Assembly (NCBI GenBank): GCA_964438865.1
Contig: CAYTMI010000003.1
Span: 186,001 to 250,000 of the forward strand
Reading direction: 5' to 3'
From: G016234445 sp964438865
Lineage (GTDB): Bacteria; Chloroflexota; Dehalococcoidia; Tepidiformales; Tepidiformaceae
Length of the DNA: 64,000 bases
Shown here: piece by piece, positions 24,888 to 31,978 of the stretch
Layout: every line of letters starts with the position of its first letter
Position numbering within the stretch: position 1 is the first letter of the stretch
Position numbers and translations under genes: made by a program
The notes under the pieces: generated by a model
Told to the model about the DNA's origin: nothing
What the model saw: the letters and a program-made list of their open reading frames with translations, nothing else
Database searches by the model: none

Positions 24888-25199
24888 ATGGCCGTGAAAG
24901 TACTCATCGAACGACGGGTGCTGCCCGGGCAGGAAAAGCGGGCGCTGGAGTTGCTCCGGACCATCCGCGCGCGGTGCCTGGACGAGTCCGGGTACATCAG
25001 CGGCGAAACCCTGCGCGACAGCGAAGACGCCCACAACATCGTCGTCATCAGCACCTGGTTCGGGCTCATGGACTGGCGCCGCTGGCACGGTTCCGAAGAC
25101 CGCAAGCGACTGGAATCGCAACTGCGGCCGCTCCTCGCCGCGCCCGAGCGCGTCCGGGTTCTGCTGGAAGGGCTTTCGGAGAGCCACTCCGGGGCATGA
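24888..25199 (+). CDS. Antibiotic-biosynthesis-monooxygenase (ABM) domain protein
   Basis: A 103-aa ABM/ferredoxin-like fold protein. Typical features are KVLIERRVLPGQEKRALELL, SGYISGETLRDSEDAHNIVV, STWFGLMDWRRWHGSEDRKR and a C-terminal helix. Such proteins are cofactor-free quinol monooxygenases, haem-degrading enzymes or dimeric small-molecule sensors. The key residues are not distinctive enough to choose. Four bases separate it from the flavin reductase, suggesting a shared two-component oxidation or reactive-quinone task. Confidence 0.8.
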   Translation: MAVKVLIERRVLPGQEKRALELLRTIRARCLDESGYISGETLRDSEDAHNIVVISTWFGLMDWRRWHGSEDRKRLESQLRPLLAAPERVRVLLEGLSESHSGA

Positions 25200-25227
25200 C
25201 CGGGCGGCCGCCGGAGGACCGCTGACT

Positions 25228-25257
25228 TTGCGCAATTCCGCACAAGCGGGGTAGTAT
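25228..25257 (+). promoter_or_regulatory. Candidate promoter of the Rieske gene
   Basis: TTGCGC at 25228-25233, an 18-base spacer and TAGTAT at 25252-25257. GGAGG at 25264-25268 then precedes the GTG start at 25276. The TTGCGC -35 recurs in the divergent cysH/sulfite-reductase promoters. Confidence 0.5.
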
Positions 25258-25275
25258 CCGCTCGGAGGTTCGCCC

Positions 25276-25947
25276 GTGTCACCAGCGCTTGCTTTCCTCG
25301 GTCTGTCCATTCTTGGCACGTGGGGCCTCGCATCGATCGGCCTCATCGTGGGCGGGATCATCCTCATCTTCTTCCCCGGGAATGCGGATACGAATTCGGA
25401 CCCGATGGTGGGCGGCATCGTCCTCCTCGTCGTCGGGTTGGCTTCCGGTGGCCTGATGCAGTTGGTGCTCGGCCCCTTGCTCGGGATCGACCCTCCCCTG
25501 CCCATCAAAGCGAAGTCGATCATCCCCCACGCGAAGCTCAACACATGGGTGAGCGCCGGTTACCTCCGCGACCTGCCCGATGGCAAGCCGAAGGAGATGC
25601 GGATGCACAGCCTCCGGGTCGCGGTCGTGCGGATGGGCGACAACGCCTACGCGATGACCGGCCTCTGTTCCCACGCCCGCCTGCCGATCGCCGGCTTCCC
25701 CGGCAGCCCGATCAAGGCGGAGCCGGTGAAGGACGACTGCGTCATGTGTCCCCTCCACGGCGCGCGCTTCGAAGTAGCGACCGGCAAGGTGGTCCGGCAG
25801 CCGTTCAGCAGCCAGTTCAACAACGACCACCCGTTCCTCGGCAGGCTCCAGTCGAAGCTCCTCTTCTTCAACCGGAAGGCCGAAGACATGCAGACCTACC
25901 CGGTGCGCATCGAAAACGGCGAGGTCATGGTCGGCCTGCCGAAGTAG
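25276..25947 (+). CDS. Membrane-anchored Rieske [2Fe-2S] protein
   Basis: A 223-aa protein with two N-terminal membrane helices (about residues 5-32 and 46-70) and a soluble Rieske domain. The cluster ligands are C-S-H at residues ~131-133 (LCSHARLPI) and CVMCPLHGARF near 155-165, matching C-x-H ... C-x2-H. The C-terminal part (YPVRIENGEVMVGLP) closes the Rieske fold as in small ferredoxin-type components. It starts with GTG at 25276 after GGAGG. No cytochrome b or dioxygenase alpha subunit is adjacent, so whether it serves a bc-type complex or stand-alone electron transfer is open. It appears to be monocistronic with its own promoter. Confidence 0.88.
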   Translation: MSPALAFLGLSILGTWGLASIGLIVGGIILIFFPGNADTNSDPMVGGIVLLVVGLASGGLMQLVLGPLLGIDPPLPIKAKSIIPHAKLNTWVSAGYLRDLPDGKPKEMRMHSLRVAVVRMGDNAYAMTGLCSHARLPIAGFPGSPIKAEPVKDDCVMCPLHGARFEVATGKVVRQPFSSQFNNDHPFLGRLQSKLLFFNRKAEDMQTYPVRIENGEVMVGLPK

Positions 25948-26044
25948 GCCACGGTTCGATAGCGAGAGAACCTCGGCCCGGGCGATTCGTCCGGGCCCTC
26001 TTGTTGTCTGTCACCGGGGGGCGCCAGCCTGTACGCTTCCCGCC

Positions 26045-27202
26045 ATGGACGACCCGCTCCTCGCCTGGCGGCTGAAGTTCCCCATCCTCGCCAGCAAGAC
26101 CTACCTGATCAACAACTCGCTCGGGGCGATGCCGGCGAGCGTCCGGGACGCGCTGGCCGAGTACACGGACCTCTGGGCCAGCGAGGGCGTCGTCGCCTGG
26201 GACACCTGGCTGCCGGAGATCGCGAACGTCGCCGGCCTGCTCGAAGACATTATCCACGCGCCCCGCGGTTCGATGACGATGTCGCAGAACACGACCAACT
26301 CGCTCGCAGCCATCCTCTCCTGCCTCGAATACGAGGTGCCGCGGAACCGGATCGTCCACTGCGCCGGCGAATTCCCGACGGTGGAGTACCTGCTCGACGC
26401 CCAGCGCCGGGTGGGGGCCGAAGTCGTGCGCGTGGGGAACGACCCGCTGGTGTTCCCCGCCGGCGAACTCCTGGAGGCCATCGACGACCGGGTGGCGCTC
26501 GTGGTCATCTCACACGTCCTCTTCCGCACGGCGGAACTGGTCGACGTCCGGCCGTTTGTCGAACGCGCACACCAGCACGGTGCGCTCGTGGTGCTCGACG
26601 CCTACCAGTCGATGGGCGCAGTGCCCGTCGACGTGACCGAACTCGGCGTCGACTTCCTGATCGGCGGGTCGGTGAAGTGGCTCTGCGGCGGGCCGGGGGC
26701 CGGGTACATCTACGCCGACCCGCGGATCGTCGAGCGGCTCGAACCGCGATTCCCAGGCTGGTTTTCGCATGAGCGGCCGTTCGCCTTCGAGCCGCCGCCA
26801 ATCGACTACGCGGCGGGTGTCGGGCGCTTCACGGGCGGCACCCCGAACATGCCCGGCTACTACCAGGCGCGCGAAGGCTATCGGGCGATCCGCGAAGTCG
26901 GCGTCGGCGCTATCCGCGAGAAGGCGCGCCGCCAGACTGCCATCCTCTACGACGGCGCCCGATCCCGGGGGCTGACCGTGAACAGCCCGGAACGCTTCGA
27001 GGCCCGTGGCAACCATGTCACGGTCGACTTCCCGGGCGCCGAAGTGGTGAAGCAGGAACTCATCCGCCGCGGCTTCGTGGTCGACTACCGGCCTGGCGCC
27101 GGCATCCGGGTCGCGCCCCACTTCTTCAACAGCGACGACGAGTGCCGCGCCATCCTCGACGAGGTCGACGCCATCCGCCGCAAGCCGGGCGCCAGGCCGT
27201 GA
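26045..27202 (+). CDS. Kynureninase-like class V aminotransferase-fold enzyme
   Basis: A 385-aa PLP enzyme. YLINNSLGAMP near residue 19 matches the kynureninase/class V start (YLDNNSLG type). TTNSLAAILSCL binds the phosphate, VVLDAYQSMGAVP carries the Asp and Gln near the ring, and GGSVKWLCGGPGAGYIY carries the PLP Lys near residue 215. PNMPGYYQAREG and GIRVAPHFFNSDDEC are kynureninase-like C-terminal segments. No tryptophan-catabolism genes are near, so it may act on another substrate (cysteine desulfurase-like or amine lyase). TACGCT (26032-26037) ends seven bases before the ATG, with CTGTCA 18 bases further up: probably leaderless. The stop overlaps the next gene as GTGA. Confidence 0.78.
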   Translation: MDDPLLAWRLKFPILASKTYLINNSLGAMPASVRDALAEYTDLWASEGVVAWDTWLPEIANVAGLLEDIIHAPRGSMTMSQNTTNSLAAILSCLEYEVPRNRIVHCAGEFPTVEYLLDAQRRVGAEVVRVGNDPLVFPAGELLEAIDDRVALVVISHVLFRTAELVDVRPFVERAHQHGALVVLDAYQSMGAVPVDVTELGVDFLIGGSVKWLCGGPGAGYIYADPRIVERLEPRFPGWFSHERPFAFEPPPIDYAAGVGRFTGGTPNMPGYYQAREGYRAIREVGVGAIREKARRQTAILYDGARSRGLTVNSPERFEARGNHVTVDFPGAEVVKQELIRRGFVVDYRPGAGIRVAPHFFNSDDECRAILDEVDAIRRKPGARP

Positions 27203-27966
27203 CCTCTGTCGACGTCCACTTCCTCGGCTCCGGGGACGCCTTTGGCAGCGGCGGGCGGCTGCAGGCGTGCATCCTCCTGCGGGGGCCGGGCGAGCCGTTG
27301 CTGCTCGACTGCGGAGCGACTTCGCTGGTGGCGATGAAGCGTGCCGGCGTCGACCCCAACGAGATCGGGTTCGTGGCCCTGAGCCACCTCCACGGCGACC
27401 ACTTCGGCGGGTTGCCGTTTCTGCTGCTGGACGGGCAGTTCAACCGCCGGACGATGCCGCTGGTGGTGGCGGGACCGCCCGGGGCGCAGGCGCGGGTCCA
27501 CGCCGCGATGGAAGCGCTGTACCCGGGGTCGAGCGCGGTCGAACGGAAGTTCGCGGTCGAGTTCATCGAATTGGCAGAGCGGGAAGCCCTCCGGCTGGCG
27601 GGATGGGCTGTCACTCCCTTTGGGGTCGTCCATGGGAGCGGGGCGCCGCCGTTCGCCATCAGGGCGGAGACAGGAGGCGTCACCATCGCCTACTCGGGCG
27701 ACACCGAGTGGACGGACGCGCTGATCGACGCGGCCGATGGGGCGGACCTCTTCATCTGCGAGTCGTACGGCGCGGCGAAGAAGATGCGGTTCCACATCGA
27801 CTTCGACACGCTCCAGGCGAACCGCCACCGCATCGCCTGCCCGCGGATCGTCCTCACCCACATGGGCCCCGAGACGTTGGCCACGGAGACGCCGGGGTTC
27901 GAGCGCGCCGAGGACGGCCTCGTGCTGCGGGTCAGCCCTGCTGTGCCGCACGCACCGCCGGCATAA
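27199..27966 (+). CDS. Metallo-beta-lactamase-fold hydrolase, second RNase Z-like paralogue
   Basis: A 255-aa paralogue of the protein at 6135-6866, with VHFLGSGDAFGSGGRLQACI at the N-terminus, SHLHGDHFGGLPFLLLDGQF (HxHxDH) near residues 65-84, YSGDTEWTD (metal Asp) and LTHMGPET (last metal His). It starts with GTG at 27199, overlapping the kynureninase-like stop as GTGA, so the two are translationally coupled and probably act in one pathway. Its final 35 bases overlap the convergent LLM oxidoreductase gene. Short length and absent exosite argue against tRNase Z. Confidence 0.84.
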   Translation: MTSVDVHFLGSGDAFGSGGRLQACILLRGPGEPLLLDCGATSLVAMKRAGVDPNEIGFVALSHLHGDHFGGLPFLLLDGQFNRRTMPLVVAGPPGAQARVHAAMEALYPGSSAVERKFAVEFIELAEREALRLAGWAVTPFGVVHGSGAPPFAIRAETGGVTIAYSGDTEWTDALIDAADGADLFICESYGAAKKMRFHIDFDTLQANRHRIACPRIVLTHMGPETLATETPGFERAEDGLVLRVSPAVPHAPPA

Positions 27967-28999
27967 CCTCTTCGGCGAAGCGCCGGGCCGCGGTCTCCCC
28001 TTCGGTGCGGTCCGCCCCCATCGATGCCCCGACCACGAGGAAGCGTTCGATCCCGAGCGAGGCGAGCTCCCGCAGGCGTTCGATACAGTGCCCGGCGTCC
28101 CCGAGGATGGCGAACCGCGAGGCGAAGTCGTCGCCGATGACGCTGGCCTGGGCGCTCCCGGCCTGGGCATGGTGGGTCATGTCGTAGGCGTCGTGGACTC
28201 CCTTGAGCACTGCGCGGTCCGCGTCGGTCGCGGGGCCGACCACGCTGCCATGCATCGCGGAGAAGCGGGCGAAGAGCGAGACGCCACCTTCGCCCAGCCT
28301 GCGGGCGACCGAGACATCCGGGTGGACGACAACGGTCACGTAGGCGCCGAAGGGCATTGCCAGGGGGTCAAGGCCGGCGGCACGGCGGGCCTCGCGAGCG
28401 GTTTCGATGCCCCAGCGCAGGCGCGCCGGGGCGGCGCCGACCGCGAAGGTGACGCTATCGGCGATGACGGCGGCCATGCGGATGACCTTCGGCCCGGTGG
28501 CAGCGACATCGACGGGAACCTTGAGTTGCCCCGGCCGGAGCCACGCGATCCTGCTCGACGACGGCCTGTCAGCAAGGCCGAGGTCGTCGACGTTCGCTCC
28601 TTCCTCGAAGGGGACGTCCTCGCCGCGGAGGTAGCCCTGGAGGCGGCGGAGGTACCGTTCGAAGACCGGGACGGAGGCGGGCGCGAAGCCGAGGTGTGCG
28701 AGCGCCGAGTCGCCGCGGCCGATGCCCAGCACGGCGCGCCCGCCAGATTCGGCCTGGACGGTCGCGATCGCCGAGGCAGTGACCGCCGGGTGCCGGGTGA
28801 AGGGATTCGTGACGCCCGTGCCCACCTTCAGGCGTTCGGTGGCCTGGGCGGCATTCGAACAGGCGATGTAGCAGTCGCCGGAAAGGTTCTGGGAGTCGAC
28901 GAAGACGATGCCGTCGAAGCCGGCCGCCTCGGCGCGCTGTGCCTGCCGGGCGACGGTCCTGGGGACGCCAGCCCCGGTGGTCCAGAATTCGAGTCCCAT
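27932..28999 (-). CDS. LLM-class flavin-dependent oxidoreductase
   Basis: A 355-aa TIM-barrel protein of the luciferase-like monooxygenase superfamily. The pattern is LEFWTTGAGVPRTVARQAQRAE, FDGIVFVDSQNLSGDCYIAC, LKVGTGVTNPFTRHPAVTAS, and RAVLGIGRGDSALAHLG near residue 98. These resemble the F420-dependent methylene-tetrahydromethanopterin reductase-like branch. Flavin versus F420 use cannot be settled by eye; the GxGVTNPxTRHPA block favours F420-type members. The ATG at 28997-28999 follows GGAGGG by about five bases. It is the distal gene after hbd and a 137-aa protein on the same strand. Confidence 0.85.
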   Translation of the reverse strand: MGLEFWTTGAGVPRTVARQAQRAEAAGFDGIVFVDSQNLSGDCYIACSNAAQATERLKVGTGVTNPFTRHPAVTASAIATVQAESGGRAVLGIGRGDSALAHLGFAPASVPVFERYLRRLQGYLRGEDVPFEEGANVDDLGLADRPSSSRIAWLRPGQLKVPVDVAATGPKVIRMAAVIADSVTFAVGAAPARLRWGIETAREARRAAGLDPLAMPFGAYVTVVVHPDVSVARRLGEGGVSLFARFSAMHGSVVGPATDADRAVLKGVHDAYDMTHHAQAGSAQASVIGDDFASRFAILGDAGHCIERLRELASLGIERFLVVGASMGADRTEGETAARRFAEEVMPAVRAAQQG

Positions 29000-29043
29000 C
29001 GCGCCCTCCACGGGACCGGCTTTCGATGGCCGCCCCGGGGCGA

Positions 29044-29457
29044 TTATAGGGGGCTGGCGTCCACCTTCATCGCGACGATGGGACCGCAATCGAGGACTCG
29101 GGAGAGGACCGCGAGGACCTGGAGGGCAAGTTCGCGCAGGGCGCTTTCCTCCCACGAGTCGTCTTCTTCCACTTCCCATTCCTGGAGGAATGCCGGTTCG
29201 CGGCTCTCTTCGTCCTTTTCGAAGCCAAGCGCATAGACCAGTGCGAGCTGGAAGTCGTCCAGCGTCGGCGGATCCCGGCCTTCGCTGGGGGAGAGCGCCA
29301 CCGACAGCCACGCTGTCTCGCCGGTGACCTCAGCCGACCATGCCCCGCTGGTGTACACCGAGACGGCATCGCACGTTGGCTCATCGCCGGTCATATCCAC
29401 CAGGCGGGCGGTCAGTTCTTCGAGGATGGGGTCGGCCGGGTCGACGCGCGCGCTCAT
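29044..29457 (-). CDS. Acidic hypothetical protein, 137 aa
   Basis: I do not recognise a family. The protein is strongly acidic, with a Glu/Asp-rich stretch near residues 78-105 (EKDEESREP, EEDDSWEES), no cysteine motif and no membrane helix. The C-terminal 30 residues (RELALQVLAVLSRVLDCG) look like an amphipathic helix. The ATG at 29455-29457 overlaps the hbd stop as ATGA, so it is translated together with hbd. Position within an acyl-CoA operon is the only clue to function. Confidence 0.65.
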   Translation of the reverse strand: MSARVDPADPILEELTARLVDMTGDEPTCDAVSVYTSGAWSAEVTGETAWLSVALSPSEGRDPPTLDDFQLALVYALGFEKDEESREPAFLQEWEVEEDDSWEESALRELALQVLAVLSRVLDCGPIVAMKVDASPL

Positions 29458-30314
29458 TCGTACTTGAAGAACCCGCGGCCGGTCTTGCGCCCAAGATGGC
29501 CGAGCGACACCAGCCGCCGGAGCAGGGTCGGCGCTTTGAAGCGCGGCTCGCCGTATTCTTCGAACATGCTCTCGGCGATGAGCTTCAGGGTGTCGAGCCC
29601 GATCAGGTCGGCTGTCGCGAGCGGTCCCATCGTGTGATTCAGCCCCACCTTGCAGGCGTTGTCGATGTCCGCGGCGGTGGCGACGCCGTTGTCCAGCAGG
29701 TCGATGGCGTCGAAAATGAACGGCACCAGCAGCCTGTTGGCGATGAAGCCCGGGGTGTCCTTCACCTGGACGGGGACGCGGTCCAGCTTCTCGCAGATGG
29801 CCATCGCGTCCGCGAGCGTCTCATCGGTCGTGCTGGCGGTGGTGACGATTTCGACGAGCTTCAGGGCCCACGGCGGGTTGAAGAAGTGAAGGCCGATGAC
29901 GCGTTCCGGGCGGCCGCTCGCGGCGGCGAGGTCGCTCAGGGGCAACGAACTCGTGTTGCTGGCGAGGAGCGCGTCCGGGCGGCACACCTGGCCGAGCTTC
30001 CGGAAGATGGCGGACTTCACGCCGAGGTCCTCGACGACAGCCTCGATCACGGCGTCCACCTTCTCCAGTGACGAGAAGCGCTCCATGTCGGCGACGCCGA
30101 AGAGACGGGCGAGCGCGCCTTCGGCCTGGCCCTTCGTCATCCGGTCGCGGGCGACTTCGCGTTCGAGGCGGCGGCGAATCCCGGCGATGGCGGTATCGAT
30201 CCGCGGCTGGTCAAGGTCCACGATCGTGACTTCGCAGCCGCTGACCGCGGCAACCTGGGCGATGCCCGCGCCCATCAGCCCCGAACCGACAACACCGAGC
30301 GTTCGCACGTCCAT
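29454..30314 (-). CDS. hbd: 3-hydroxybutyryl-CoA dehydrogenase
   Basis: A 286-aa NAD(P)-dependent 3-hydroxyacyl-CoA dehydrogenase. The Rossmann motif is GVVGSGLMGAGIAQVAA near residue 7. VIEAVVEDLGVKSAIF follows, then ASNTSSLPLSDLA (Ser-Ser of the active site), GLHFFNPPWALKLVEIV (catalytic His) and VKDTPGFIANRLL (Asn), ending GHLGRKTGRGFFKY. Length matches the single-domain Hbd/PaaH group. The ATG at 30312-30314 follows GAGGAG by six bases. Ten bases upstream of the start lies a perfect 24-bp palindrome, and the divergent MaoC genes begin at 30419. It probably works with the acyl-CoA enzymes of this region. Confidence 0.93.
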   Translation of the reverse strand: MDVRTLGVVGSGLMGAGIAQVAAVSGCEVTIVDLDQPRIDTAIAGIRRRLEREVARDRMTKGQAEGALARLFGVADMERFSSLEKVDAVIEAVVEDLGVKSAIFRKLGQVCRPDALLASNTSSLPLSDLAAASGRPERVIGLHFFNPPWALKLVEIVTTASTTDETLADAMAICEKLDRVPVQVKDTPGFIANRLLVPFIFDAIDLLDNGVATAADIDNACKVGLNHTMGPLATADLIGLDTLKLIAESMFEEYGEPRFKAPTLLRRLVSLGHLGRKTGRGFFKYE

Positions 30315-30324
30315 GGGTTCTCCT

Positions 30325-30348
30325 CGTGGCTATGGATCCATAGCCACG
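30325..30348. promoter_or_regulatory. Perfect 24-bp palindrome, candidate repressor operator
   Basis: The half-site CGTGGCTATGGA at 30325-30336 is followed immediately by its exact reverse complement at 30337-30348, with no mismatch and no spacer. It sits between divergent hbd (start 30314) and the MaoC pair (start 30419) and would block the hbd leader or promoter if bound. TetR-family regulators of fatty-acid genes use long dyads of this kind; no regulator gene is adjacent. Confidence 0.7.
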
Positions 30349-30387
30349 GTGCATGATAGGCCCGCCCGGGCGAGTGGGGAAACGGGA

Positions 30388-30396
30388 TGGTATAGT
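30388..30396 (+). promoter_or_regulatory. Extended -10 promoter of the MaoC pair
   Basis: TGG at 30388-30390 directly precedes TATAGT at 30391-30396, an extended -10 (TGN-TATAGT); no good -35 is present. The start would be near 30403, followed by GGAGAAAG and the TTG start at 30419. Confidence 0.5.
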
Positions 30397-30418
30397 TCGG
30401 ACTCCGGAGAAAGTTGCC

Positions 30419-30880
30419 TTGTCAGACGAAGCCCCACAGAGCCTGATCACCGACGAACACCGCGCCATGGTTGGCGTGAAAAGCGACCCCATCACCATCA
30501 CCGTCAAGGAAGCGGACGCCCGCCGGATGCGAGACATCCTCGGAGACACCGACCCCCGCTACGCGGACGGCACGGGCATCGCGCCCCTGTACGTCATCGC
30601 CGGCCTGGGCGGCGGACGCCCTCGAAACATGCCCCCGATCCTGCCGGGCGGGCTCCTCACCCAGCAGGAATGGAAGTTCACGCGGCCGGTGCGCATCGGC
30701 GAGACGCTGACGGCCTACAGCCAGATCATCGACATCCGCGAGCGGCTGGGCGGCCGCTATGGGCACAGCGTCCTCATAACCAGCGGCACGGACTACTACG
30801 ACGCCGACGGCAACCACGTCGCCGCCAACATGATGACCATCACCCAGTTCGACCCGAAGGGCGCGAGGAGCCGCGAATGA
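30419..30880 (+). CDS. MaoC-type (R)-hydratase, N-terminal-type subunit
   Basis: A 153-aa hotdog-fold protein of the MaoC/FAS1-like dehydratase group. It has VKEADARRMRDILGDTDPRY (substrate-binding entry), APLYVIAGLGG, and QQEWKFTRPVRIGETLTAYS, which is the typical E-x-x-F-x-R-P-V-R-x-G-D/E hydratase segment. The second halves of such heteromers carry the other active-site residues. The start is TTG at 30419, chosen because GGAGAAAG lies six bases upstream. It overlaps the next gene by four bases. The two probably form a heterodimeric enoyl-CoA hydratase, complementing the divergent hydroxyacyl-CoA dehydrogenase. Confidence 0.8.
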   Translation: MSDEAPQSLITDEHRAMVGVKSDPITITVKEADARRMRDILGDTDPRYADGTGIAPLYVIAGLGGGRPRNMPPILPGGLLTQQEWKFTRPVRIGETLTAYSQIIDIRERLGGRYGHSVLITSGTDYYDADGNHVAANMMTITQFDPKGARSRE

Positions 30881-31302
30881 GTCAGCGCTACTACGAAGAC
30901 GTGAAGGTTGACGACGAGGTCACGCCGGTCGAGAAGATGCCGACGGAGGACCTCGCCATCGACTTCTTCGGCCGCGACAACCCGACGAACCCTGCTTTTG
31001 GCGACGCCGCGGCGGGGAGGCGGATGGGAGTCGGCGGGGCGCTCGTGCCCGGGCTCCTGAAGCTTTCGTGGATCACCCAGTTCGTCGGCGACTGGGCAGG
31101 GCCCGCGGGACACGTCGCCAGCGTGCGGGCGGCCTACCGGCGGCCCGACATCGCGAACCGGGCGCTGACGCTGTCCGGGCGCGTGGTGGACAAGCGCCAG
31201 GAAAACGGCAAGAACATCGTCGAGCTCGAAGTCGTGACCCTCGCCGAGGGCGAACCGAGCGTCCGCAGCAACGTCCAGGTGGAACTGCCGAGCCGAGGAT
31301 AG
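30877..31302 (+). CDS. MaoC-type hydratase, partner subunit
   Basis: A 141-aa hotdog-fold protein, YYEDVKVDDEVTPVEK at the start, then DFFGRDNPTNPAFGD, GGALVPGLLKLSWITQFVGDW and SVRAAYRRPDIANRALTLSG. In place of the classical MaoC catalytic D-x4-H, the protein reads GRDNPTNPAFGD, so the Asp is kept but the His is not seen where expected. The ATG at 30877 overlaps the previous stop as ATGA. Heterodimeric hydratases often split the catalytic residues between subunits, which may explain the difference. Unsure whether it is catalytically complete on its own. Confidence 0.75.
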   Translation: MSQRYYEDVKVDDEVTPVEKMPTEDLAIDFFGRDNPTNPAFGDAAAGRRMGVGGALVPGLLKLSWITQFVGDWAGPAGHVASVRAAYRRPDIANRALTLSGRVVDKRQENGKNIVELEVVTLAEGEPSVRSNVQVELPSRG

Positions 31303-31340
31303 TTCGCCGCGGGCGCGGGCCGTCGCGTAGAATCGGGGCC

Positions 31341-31478
31341 ATGCCCCAACCGCTTTCCGGTCTGCGCGCCCTCGAAATCGGAACCTTCAGCTCCGCGCCC
31401 TACCGCGGCAAGCTGTTCGCGGGCCTGAGCGCCGCGGCAGGCGCTTTCGCAGCCACGGCCGCGGGAGGTGGCGAATGA
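31341..31478 (+). pseudogene. Truncated CaiB/BaiF (family III) CoA-transferase remnant
   Basis: A 45-codon ORF whose first ~29 residues (PLSGLRALEIGTFSSAPY then RGKLFAGL) are the canonical N-terminus of family III CoA-transferases, which are normally about 400 aa. After GKLFAGL the expected GAEVIKVE block is absent, replaced by an Ala/Gly-rich tail (SAAAGAFAATAAGGGE) and a stop. The continuation is not seen in the other frames just downstream. TAGAAT at 31328-31333 ends seven bases before the ATG, and the stop overlaps the next gene as ATGA. So the 5' end, promoter and start may have been retained as a leader for the following gene after an internal deletion. Confidence 0.7.
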
Positions 31479-31951
31479 CCACTCGCAACGAGGTCGCGGC
31501 CGCGCTCGCCTACTTCGAAGAGTGCGACGACATCGCCCTCCTCCACCAACTGGTCGAGGAGATCGCTCCGCGGGCCAGGCGGGCGGTCGGCAGGCTGCTC
31601 CAGCAGGGCGGCGAAGATGCCATCCCGCCCCCGGCCGAACTGCGGGCAGCGAAGACGGCGGCCACCCGCGAACAGGCCGTGGCAGCGGTCAGGGGCACCG
31701 AAGACTTCGCCCTGCTCCAGGTGCTGGCGCGGGCGATCGGGCGGCGCATCGAGGCTATCGAGATCGTCGCATCCGCGGAATTCCGGGAAGGGGCGCGGGT
31801 GACGGTCCCGGCGCGGCCGGTCTTCCCACCGCCGGCCCAGCGTCTCAGTGGGGTCGTGGAGGCGACCGGTACCAGCCTCCAGGTGCTGCTCGACAATGGC
31901 GAGACGTGGGAAGGGCCACCCAGCCTCGCACGGCGGGTGGTGGGCGAATGA
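31475..31951 (+). CDS. Hypothetical protein, 158 aa, with SH3-like C-terminus
   Basis: Not a recognised family. The first ~95 residues are helical, with two similar Leu-rich stretches (CDDIALLHQLVEEIA and TEDFALLQVLARAIG) that may be an internal repeat. The last ~55 residues (GARVTVPARP, LSGVVEATGTSLQVLLDNG, ETWEGPPSLARRV) look like a small beta-barrel of KOW/SH3 type. No cysteines beyond one, no membrane segment. It starts at the ATG at 31475, overlapping the CoA-transferase remnant's stop, and ends 27 bases before the secreted-protein gene. Confidence 0.6.
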   Translation: MTTRNEVAAALAYFEECDDIALLHQLVEEIAPRARRAVGRLLQQGGEDAIPPPAELRAAKTAATREQAVAAVRGTEDFALLQVLARAIGRRIEAIEIVASAEFREGARVTVPARPVFPPPAQRLSGVVEATGTSLQVLLDNGETWEGPPSLARRVVGE

Positions 31952-31978
31952 AGGCGGACGTGCCGGGTGAGACGCTCC

